Source: Gemmataceae bacterium
GTDB lineage: Bacteria > Planctomycetota > Planctomycetia > Gemmatales > Gemmataceae
NCBI GenBank assembly: GCA_009691815.1
Contig: SIAL01000141.1
Coordinates: forward strand, 1 to 8,252
Direction: 5' to 3'
DNA: 8,252 bases
The position numbers and the translations under genes are program-made. Below are positions 1 to 5,523 of this stretch, piece after piece; within the stretch, counting starts at the first letter, position 1, and each line of letters opens with the position of its first letter. The notes below the pieces were generated by a model. It had not been told where the DNA came from, ran no database searches, and was given only the letters and a program-made list of their open reading frames with translations.

Positions 1-720
1 GAAGAGCACGAGAAAATCATCGAAACGGTGGTTCAGCAAGCGGCGGGTCGAATTAAGGTGATGCCCGGAACCGGTTCGAACTCCACCAAAGAAGCGATCA
101 GGCTAACCAAATTCGCGAAAAAAGCCGGGGCGGACGGGGCACTTGTTGTAGGCCCCTATTACAACAAACCCACCCAAGAAGGGTACTATCTTCATTTCAA
201 AGCCATCGCCGAAGAAGCGGGACTTCCCATTGTCCTTTACAACATCCCCGGAAGAACGGCCTCGAATATCCTCCCTGAAACCATTGCCAAGATGGCGGAA
301 ATCCCCCAAATTGTGGCGGTCAAGGAGGCGACCGGATCCCTTGATCAGGCCAGCCAAATTGCCGCACTTTGTGACCTCACCATCCTTTCGGGTGACGACA
401 GCCTAACTCTGCCCCTGATGTCCGTTGGGGGGGAAGGAATCGTTTCGGTGGTTGGAAACTTGGTTCCGGCCGACATGAATGCCATGGTGAAAGCATTCGC
501 GTCGGGGCAATTGGAAACAGCCCTAGGATGGCACCGCAAACTCTTTTTCTTGTGTCGGGATCTGTTGGGAATCGCGACGAACCCCATCCCGGTCAAAACC
601 GCACTCAAACTTTTGGGACGCGACACCGGCGAACTTCGATTGCCCCTCTGCGCCCTTGATCTGGCGGGGGAACAAAAAGTACGGCAAACTCTGGTGAACT
701 ACGGGTTGTTACCCAGCTGA
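1..720 (+). CDS. dapA: 4-hydroxy-tetrahydrodipicolinate synthase DapA, 5'-truncated by window edge
   Basis: This cytoplasmic enzyme condenses pyruvate with aspartate semialdehyde, the first committed step of the diaminopimelate/lysine pathway. The frame is open from base 1, and 239 residues are visible. Key residues of the (beta/alpha)8 aldolase family are present: the Schiff-base lysine in VAVKEATG (fragment Lys108, codon 322-324; E. coli Lys161), the catalytic tyrosine in VLYNIPGRT (Tyr80; E. coli Tyr133) with its Arg85 (E. coli Arg138), and Tyr54 in GPYYNKP (E. coli Tyr107). The spacing between these residues equals that in the E. coli enzyme, and the C-terminus falls at the E. coli length of 292. 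About 53 N-terminal residues, with the Thr-Thr site, therefore lie to the left. A GTG at base 28 is internal, because conserved sequence continues upstream of it. The 3' end overlaps the convergent gene by 22 bp. Identification is by family motifs and is very secure; DHDPS-like aldolases of other specificity are a minor alternative. Confidence 0.96.
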   Translation, partial: EEHEKIIETVVQQAAGRIKVMPGTGSNSTKEAIRLTKFAKKAGADGALVVGPYYNKPTQEGYYLHFKAIAEEAGLPIVLYNIPGRTASNILPETIAKMAEIPQIVAVKEATGSLDQASQIAALCDLTILSGDDSLTLPLMSVGGEGIVSVVGNLVPADMNAMVKAFASGQLETALGWHRKLFFLCRDLLGIATNPIPVKTALKLLGRDTGELRLPLCALDLAGEQKVRQTLVNYGLLPS

Positions 721-3500
721 GTACTGGTATTGGCGGGGATATTCGGTTTCACAAGGTTTGCCAATACCGGTTCGATGGTGATGTCGTCCACCAAAACCGA
801 CCCCATCCCGGTGAGAGCGACCACTGCGCGTATGCGCCCGGAAACGGGGACTTGGCGAAACAGTGTTACTTTGCGCCACCCCTGAGTTTGCGTGGTTCGA
901 AAAGCGAGGGGTTCGCCCGAAGCGCTGTCATAGAAAAGCGCCCCATCCACGGAACCAACAATCTTTTGAGGGACATTTAGCCACGCGCTTAGTTTCACCC
1001 AACTTCCGGGGGCCAATTTTAAGTCGGGCGTGTGAATCGCCAAAAAAGCCCTCTCCAAGGCAGCCGGGGGATTGTTCTGATCTTTGGCATCCAGTTTGAG
1101 TTCAAGGGATTGGTTACCCGTATGCTTGGCCGAACGGGTCCGCTGAATCGTAGGAAGGACATCTTCCAAGGGAATGTCTCGTTGGGTCATCCACCCTTGA
1201 GGAGATTGAGTACCCGTCAATTCAAAGTCGCCACCTTGAAGCAGGTTTTCTCCTGATTTGAGGCCGCCCGTTGAGGCAAGCCATTTGTAATGGCCCGGCA
1301 AACTGTAAAAACCGGACAAGCCCGGGGCACCCACCACATTGTCAAATTCCATCAAGGCATGATCCCAACAGGCCCTTTGCAAAATCCTAAGCGGCCTCAT
1401 GGCCCGCATCGACTCGGAGTAGGCCTCTTGATGGTTCCCCGAGTTGAAATGACTTCGCCCGCTTTCCCAATAGGATTTCGCCTTGGTTAGAAGTGCCTGA
1501 CCATCCGGTTGTCCCCTTCCTTGGGCTTCAATGTCGGCATAAATTCTGGCAGTCCGGTCGATGCTAATTCCCGCCAAGTCCACGGCCCATTGGGCGGCGG
1601 TGGGCACCATCTTTCGCTGCAAATCCTGAAAGCGCACCACTAGGCCAGTCGGGCTCAGGTCCGAGGTAAACACCACTGCCCCCGTTAAATTGAATTCCTT
1701 GAAAACGATCCTATAGCCGCCGGTAACCCGTTTCCAAGGGATCGAACGGACCTGATGGGGACTGACCTCCCATGCTTGGTGACCCGCCGGAATGGCCGGG
1801 ATCACCATGGCCAATTCCGCCAACGCCCCTTGTGGAACGGCACACTGTGCCCCCTTTCCCATCCAGATGGGCAGGACCAAAATCGACTTTTCAGATCGCA
1901 AAACCGCCGCTTTGACATCCGGGTGGCTTGTTTCGAGCCAATAGGGTTTCTCCGCCGCCAAAAGGACCGGCTCCAATAGTTGAAATTCCTGATTTAAAAG
2001 CGCCATCTGAAGCAATTTGTCCCGACCGGCTTGGGCATCGGAAAGGGCTCCATCGGACCAATATCCAAGCCCCTTGATCCCGCTAGCGATGGCGGTGTAG
2101 GCCAGCAACCGGATCTGCTCCGGGGATGGTCCCGCCGGATCCGCCGAGGTGCCCGCCTCTTGGTGAAAGGAGGCCGCGGCCCACTCCGGGGGCTGTGCTT
2201 GAATCCATGTCCAGGTGTAAACCCCATCAAGGGACAGGTTGCGCTTTTGCATTAACCAATCACGGTAACCGGTCAATTCCAGCGTTGTTCCAAGGGGAAA
2301 TCGGTGTGCTCCCAAAAGAACCTGATCAATCCCCTTGGCAAACCGACCAAATCCATCCGCAACATCCACAAACACGGGCCGATTCGGGTCGGCATTTTTA
2401 TAGGACTGGGCCAGTCGAACGGTCTGGGGCACCTTCTCCATGGCCAAATTGGTGCCTAGGTCCCAGCCGATAACCGCATCTTGTTCCAGAAAGCGCCCCA
2501 TCCTTTTGGAAAGCAACGCCCCATTGACCTGACCATTGGTTAAATTGTTCGAACTGGTTAGGGTACCGGGCGTTTCCCCTGTCCCTGAAACGGTTTCTGT
2601 GGCGATGGGTCCAAGCACGGGAACCACCCAAAATCCTTGGGTTACGGCATCGTCCAACAATCCTTGCGGGGTCGAGGCATCCAACCAGAGTGTATTGAAT
2701 CCGGCATCGCGGAGCGTTTTTAATGGTGTCCCGGTATGCCTCACACCCCGCAGGAAAAACTTTTGCCCACCCACTTCAAGGTGATTACCTCGCACCTTAA
2801 CTTCGGAAATGCGCCGTGCAATGGACCCGGGAACCGCCGTCGAAGGTGACCCGCCGTTGGCGGCCAACCCTACGGGACTCTTGGCTTCGCTTAAGGGGCC
2901 AGCTTCAAGGTCATCGAACCAAACCTCGACATTGCCGGGTCCAACCCCCACATTCACCAAAATGCGGTCCACATAGGCATCCACGATGGACAACTCGCGT
3001 TTGGCTTCAAGTTGTAGGATTTGCTGCTGCTCCTTGAGCTTTTTGGTGGGTTGCCGAAGGCTTAGTTGCTGCCACCGATTGGTAAGCTGATAGGTGTCCC
3101 CGGGAAGGACCGCGGTCAAGGCCCGATCCGGATTGGCGGGATCGCGTTCTTTGGGTAGAACGACCCGGCAAAGGATTTGAATGCCCGGCCGATTGGCCCG
3201 GATCCAACTGCCAATAGCAAGTTCTTCCGTGACAGGTGCCTTGCCAATGTCGATAAAATAGGGCACATAAGACGGCTTTGCTAACGAAATTTTCAATTCT
3301 TCACTGCGTTGCCCGCTGTGATAAATCTCCTCGGTAATACGGTGACTTTGAACCGTAACGGGCCCGGTGGCTTGACCGGCTTGAAAAAAAGTTTCGCGGG
3401 CTTCAAATCCCAGATTGAGTGCCTGTTGAGAAAGGCAAAGGGGGGCAAAACATAGCCATAAACCCATTGCCACCAAAAGGTTTCGCCAAGTACACACCAT
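699..3500 (-). CDS. Secreted modular protein: two carbohydrate-binding-like domains around a glycoside-hydrolase-like barrel
   Basis: I do not recognise a named gene. ATG at 3500 is chosen because GGAGG sits 5 nt upstream; a TTG at 3524 would add eight residues and place that Shine-Dalgarno site inside the gene. The 933-residue product starts with a Sec signal peptide (Arg6, hydrophobic 8-23, likely cleavage near Ser24). Residues about 28-202 run from LNLGFEA to VWFDDLEAG, like a CBM4/9 or galactose-binding beta-sandwich. Residues about 236-484 resemble a clan A TIM barrel: a GGQKFFLRGVR entry, AGFNTLWLD, WVVPVLGP, GWDLGTNL (346-352) and GIKGLGYWSDG. Where active enzymes have Asn-Glu at the end of strand 4, this protein has Thr-Asn, so hydrolysis is doubtful. 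A helical, TPR-like stretch follows at about 674-715, and a second sandwich at about 751-911 (LLQGGDFEL to VLVDDITIEP). It is probably extracytoplasmic and glycan-binding; function and substrate are inferred only. Confidence 0.88.
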   Translation of the reverse strand: MVCTWRNLLVAMGLWLCFAPLCLSQQALNLGFEARETFFQAGQATGPVTVQSHRITEEIYHSGQRSEELKISLAKPSYVPYFIDIGKAPVTEELAIGSWIRANRPGIQILCRVVLPKERDPANPDRALTAVLPGDTYQLTNRWQQLSLRQPTKKLKEQQQILQLEAKRELSIVDAYVDRILVNVGVGPGNVEVWFDDLEAGPLSEAKSPVGLAANGGSPSTAVPGSIARRISEVKVRGNHLEVGGQKFFLRGVRHTGTPLKTLRDAGFNTLWLDASTPQGLLDDAVTQGFWVVPVLGPIATETVSGTGETPGTLTSSNNLTNGQVNGALLSKRMGRFLEQDAVIGWDLGTNLAMEKVPQTVRLAQSYKNADPNRPVFVDVADGFGRFAKGIDQVLLGAHRFPLGTTLELTGYRDWLMQKRNLSLDGVYTWTWIQAQPPEWAAASFHQEAGTSADPAGPSPEQIRLLAYTAIASGIKGLGYWSDGALSDAQAGRDKLLQMALLNQEFQLLEPVLLAAEKPYWLETSHPDVKAAVLRSEKSILVLPIWMGKGAQCAVPQGALAELAMVIPAIPAGHQAWEVSPHQVRSIPWKRVTGGYRIVFKEFNLTGAVVFTSDLSPTGLVVRFQDLQRKMVPTAAQWAVDLAGISIDRTARIYADIEAQGRGQPDGQALLTKAKSYWESGRSHFNSGNHQEAYSESMRAMRPLRILQRACWDHALMEFDNVVGAPGLSGFYSLPGHYKWLASTGGLKSGENLLQGGDFELTGTQSPQGWMTQRDIPLEDVLPTIQRTRSAKHTGNQSLELKLDAKDQNNPPAALERAFLAIHTPDLKLAPGSWVKLSAWLNVPQKIVGSVDGALFYDSASGEPLAFRTTQTQGWRKVTLFRQVPVSGRIRAVVALTGMGSVLVDDITIEPVLANLVKPNIPANTSTQLGNNP
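723..771. repeat. 12-bp inverted repeat just after the dapA stop, possible transcription end
   Basis: ACTGGTATTGGC (723-734) pairs with GCCAATACCGGT (760-771) across a 25-base loop; in RNA all twelve positions pair, one as U-G. The left arm begins two bases after the dapA stop codon. The element lies inside the last codons of the convergent gene. A smaller hairpin, GGGT-tgtt-ACCC, sits at 703-714 in the overlap itself. Neither is followed by a T-run, so a classical intrinsic terminator is not shown. A role in ending or stabilising one or both transcripts is inferred from position. Confidence 0.45.
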
Positions 3501-3505
3501 TTTCG

Positions 3506-3510
3506 CCTCC
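3506..3510 (-). promoter_or_regulatory. Ribosome binding site deciding the start of the modular secreted protein
   Basis: On the minus strand GGAGG is followed by five bases (CGAAA) and then ATG at 3500. This is a consensus site with near-ideal spacing. It favours the ATG over the upstream in-frame TTG at 3524, which has no purine-rich site in front. The resulting N-terminus is a normal signal peptide. Confidence 0.75.
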
Positions 3511-3727
3511 GCAAAAAGATCCAACCGGAAGGTTTAGCATGATATTGGCAAACAGGGCAAGCTCAGTTTTCGACTTGATGGGCCAAAAGACGCCTTGAAC
3601 GAATACAACCCGAACCCTTTTTTTTATCCAACCGGGGTTCATTTTATTTCGAACAGGTTATTCCGGAGGTTATTTCTTTATGGAATAGGGGCGGACATAG
3701 GGAAAACAGGGAACAGGAGGGCATCGT

Positions 3728-3814
3728 ATGTGTTCGTGTTTTCCGTGCCGAAATTGCCAGTTACGGACAAACTGGAAACCGGCGGGGGGTGGGCGTCAGC
3801 CCACTGATTCTTGA
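3728..3814 (+). CDS. Possible 28-residue Cys-rich small ORF
   Basis: AGGAGG at 3715-3720 lies seven bases before ATG at 3728. The short frame encodes four cysteines near its start (MCSCFPCRNC, spacing C-x-C-xx-C-xx-C), a basic middle and a TGA at 3812-3814. The spacing of cysteines recalls small metal-binding peptides, and the ribosome site is as good as any in the window. Against it, the 3' part runs through a palindrome (3789-3804) of the repeat cluster, the ORF is very short, and no promoter is evident. Chance occurrence is more likely than a real gene. Confidence 0.18.
   Translation: MCSCFPCRNCQLRTNWKPAGGGRQPTDS
3789..3804. repeat. Perfect palindrome, GTGGGC-gtca-GCCCAC hairpin
   Basis: A six-base stem with a four-base loop can be read directly. 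It is the first element of a palindrome cluster. GTGGGCG/CAGCCCAC palindromes of this form resemble dispersed intergenic repeats I associate with planctomycete genomes; this is memory of a pattern and has not been searched. Confidence 0.5.
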
Positions 3815-3816
3815 GG

Positions 3817-3846
3817 ATTCTAACGAGCCGAAAGCGTTAGCGACGG
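3817..3846 (+). repeat. Left arm of an imperfect inverted repeat pair (REP-like)
   Basis: The arm contains TAACGAGCCG at 3821-3830 and ends in CGACGG. Its inverted partner lies at 3937-3966; I count 25 of 30 identical positions, with the first ten bases of the core identical. The arm itself also holds the short pair TAACG...CGTTA (3821-3825 and 3835-3839), so it can fold alone. Its position outside genes and its self-complementarity are typical of REP-type repeats. Confidence 0.6.
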
Positions 3847-3874
3847 ACAATTAAGGTAGAATTTGAACGAAGTA

Positions 3875-3891
3875 GGCACACTCCGTGTGCC
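3875..3891. repeat. Perfect palindrome, GGCACAC-tcc-GTGTGCC hairpin
   Basis: A seven-base perfect stem with a three-base loop lies near the middle of the flanking inverted repeat arms. GAAC at 3865-3868 and GTTC at 3892-3895 can add an outer stem with a one-sided bulge. It could act as a strong RNA hairpin in either direction. No T-run directly follows, so it is called a repeat and not a terminator. It also resembles dispersed planctomycete palindromes known to me by pattern only. Confidence 0.55.
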
Positions 3892-3936
3892 GTTCTTGAT
3901 TTTGGGCAGACGCCAGTTCCCTATTGCATCATTTGA

Positions 3937-3966
3937 CCGTCGATGACGCGTCCGGCTCGTTAAAAT
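3937..3966 (-). repeat. Right arm of the inverted repeat pair
   Basis: Read on the minus strand this arm begins ATTTTAACGAGCCG and ends CGACGG, matching the arm at 3817-3846 in 25 of 30 positions by eye. The two arms enclose 90 bases, with the GGCACAC hairpin near the centre. On the minus strand it lies 75 bases past the DUF1501 stop, so it may also affect the 3' end of that transcript. Confidence 0.6.
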
Positions 3967-4041
3967 AAGGAAACCGCCATATCCGTCGGCGAACGCATAA
4001 ATGGGGCGGGGATCGTTATGGACTTTACAGAGCCTGATGGC

Positions 4042-5523
4042 TTAGCGCAGCAATCCCGCCACCACTTTCGCCTTGCTCCCCGCGGTTAGGTGTTCGGCCC
4101 GGCCATTTTGGTACCAAGTGAGCTTGGCATGATCTAGGCCAAACTGGTGCAGTATTGTTGCCTGAAAATCGTTGGGTGTCACAATATTTTCCGCCGCCCG
4201 ATGGCCCACCTCGTCGGTGGCCCCATAAGTAATCCCCTGTTTGATACCACCGCCGGCAAGCCAAATCGAAAATCCTTGGCCATTGTGGTCTCGGCCCGTG
4301 GTCTGGTTTAGTTCACCCTGAGACACCGGCAAGCGCCCGATTTCGCCCCCCCAATGGACAATCGTGGAGTCCAACAAGCCACGCTGTTTCAGGTCCATCA
4401 CCAAGGCGGCGGAGGGTTGATCGGTCTGTTGACAAATACCAGGCAAGCTTCCCCGGATGTTGTTGTGGGTATCCCAAGGCTGGCCCCCAAGGAACAGTTG
4501 AACAAACCGCACACCCCGTTCCACCAGCCGTCGTGCGATCAGACATCGCTCGCCGTAAGATCTTGTGGCCGGCTGATCAAGGCCGTAGAGTTTGTGAATG
4601 TATTCTGGTTCCGAAGCGAGGTTAAAGGCTTCCCGGGCGGAATCTTGCATGCGGGCCGCCAATTCAAAACTGGCAATTCGAGCCTCCAATTCCGGGTCCG
4701 GCTTGGGCGATCCCGCCTGATTCGCCTTCAGGTGAATTTGATTGATCTTCGCCAAAAACGCAAGGTCCCTTGCTTGAGGCGCCCCCCGGTTGGATGAGGG
4801 GGGATCAAGATCAAGGATGCGAGGTTCCGTGGGCCTAAGGACGGTGCCCTGATACATGGGAGGCATGAAACCCGAGGACCAGTTGGTGGCCCCATCCACA
4901 GGATGTCCCCCTGGATCACCCAAAACCATGTATGCGGGCAGGTTTTGAGAAGGGTTTCCAAGGCCATAGACAAGCCAGCTTCCCATGGTGGGTCGCCCTG
5001 TAACCCCCGCGATTCCACCATGAAAATAGCGAATCGAAACCTCGTGGCCATTGTGGCCGGTGTGCATCGACCTCACCAAACTAATATCATCAACGATTCG
5101 TGAAGTCCAAGGAAGCAGTTCGGAAAGTTCCGTTCCACATTTGCCCTGTTTTGCGAATTTCCAAGGGCTTCCGAATAGTTTTTTGCTGGCCGCATTCACA
5201 AAGCTATATTGGACATCCCCTTTGTAATCTTTGCCATTCATCCGAGTTAGCTCGGGTTTGGGATCAAACAGGTCCACATGGCTGGGCCCGCCGTGCATGA
5301 ATAAAGAAATCATGGCCCGGGCCTTCGGGGCGTGGTGCGGCTCTTTGGAAAGCATATCCGCCGCCAGATTTTCCCCGGGCTTGGGGGGAGAAGCTTTGGC
5401 ACCATCGGCCAAAAGGCTGGCAAGGGCGATGCCCCCTATCCCCGTGGCACGACCCAAGAATTCGCGTCTAAGCAGCCCCCTGGAATAGGGAGTCTCGGCC
5501 TGTTTTGAGTTTTCAGGGTGCAT
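4042..5523 (-). CDS. DUF1501 family protein, Tat-exported (sulfatase/alkaline phosphatase-like fold)
   Basis: DUF1501 proteins are related to the alkaline phosphatase/sulfatase superfamily; their substrates are not established. The 493-residue product begins with a twin-arginine signal (RREFLG at 19-24, hydrophobic 27-38, likely cleavage after AKA near residue 44). Family motifs appear in order: MHGGPSHVDLFDPKP (76-90), PWDTHNN (349-355), HWGGEIGRLP (390-399), GRDHN and WLAGGGI (410-427), then YGATDEVGH and VTPNDFQATILHQFG towards the end. His, Asp and Glu in these motifs are likely metal ligands. Length is normal for the family. The ATG at 5523 lies inside the end of the upstream cytochrome-domain gene, with an 11-bp overlap and no strong Shine-Dalgarno site, so translation is probably coupled. 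Export through Tat suggests folding, perhaps with a metal, before transport. Family assignment is secure; the reaction is not known. Confidence 0.95.
   Translation of the reverse strand: MHPENSKQAETPYSRGLLRREFLGRATGIGGIALASLLADGAKASPPKPGENLAADMLSKEPHHAPKARAMISLFMHGGPSHVDLFDPKPELTRMNGKDYKGDVQYSFVNAASKKLFGSPWKFAKQGKCGTELSELLPWTSRIVDDISLVRSMHTGHNGHEVSIRYFHGGIAGVTGRPTMGSWLVYGLGNPSQNLPAYMVLGDPGGHPVDGATNWSSGFMPPMYQGTVLRPTEPRILDLDPPSSNRGAPQARDLAFLAKINQIHLKANQAGSPKPDPELEARIASFELAARMQDSAREAFNLASEPEYIHKLYGLDQPATRSYGERCLIARRLVERGVRFVQLFLGGQPWDTHNNIRGSLPGICQQTDQPSAALVMDLKQRGLLDSTIVHWGGEIGRLPVSQGELNQTTGRDHNGQGFSIWLAGGGIKQGITYGATDEVGHRAAENIVTPNDFQATILHQFGLDHAKLTWYQNGRAEHLTAGSKAKVVAGLLR

Larger units (their letters stand above)
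3501..4041. other. 541-bp intergenic gap between two minus-strand genes
   Basis: This gap separates the DUF1501 stop from the start of the modular secreted protein. It should hold the 3' end of the cytochrome/DUF1501 transcript and the leader of the next gene. From 3511 to 3710 I see only AT-richer sequence with a T8 run at 3618-3625 (an A-tract on the minus strand) and no promoter with convincing boxes. From 3789 to 3966 lies a cluster of palindromes and inverted repeat arms, listed separately. From 3967 to 4041 I see nothing definite. No long ORF here has both coding character and a ribosome site; one very short ORF at 3728 is listed with low confidence. Confidence 0.8.

Noticed and set aside
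28..30. GTG as the start of dapA
   Set aside because: The frame remains open to base 1 and the upstream residues (EEHEKIIETV) match the family, so the gene continues to the left of the window.
3522..3524. TTG as the start of the modular secreted protein
   Set aside because: It would put the GGAGG ribosome site inside the gene; ATG at 3500 has ideal spacing to that site and yields a normal signal peptide.
3618..3625. T8 run as the tail of an intrinsic terminator
   Set aside because: No stable GC-rich stem lies directly before it on the + strand, and no + strand gene ends nearby.
3595..3807. + strand ORF of 70 codons in the large intergenic gap
   Set aside because: It would start at a TTG without a Shine-Dalgarno site, runs into a palindrome of the repeat cluster and has no recognisable domain.
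4031..4042. AGCC-TGAT-GGCT hairpin at the DUF1501 stop as a terminator
   Set aside because: The stem is only four base pairs and is not followed by a T-run on the minus strand.
4354..4797. + strand ORF of 147 codons opposite the DUF1501 gene
   Set aside because: It lies wholly within a well-supported gene, has no recognisable motif and no clear ribosome site.
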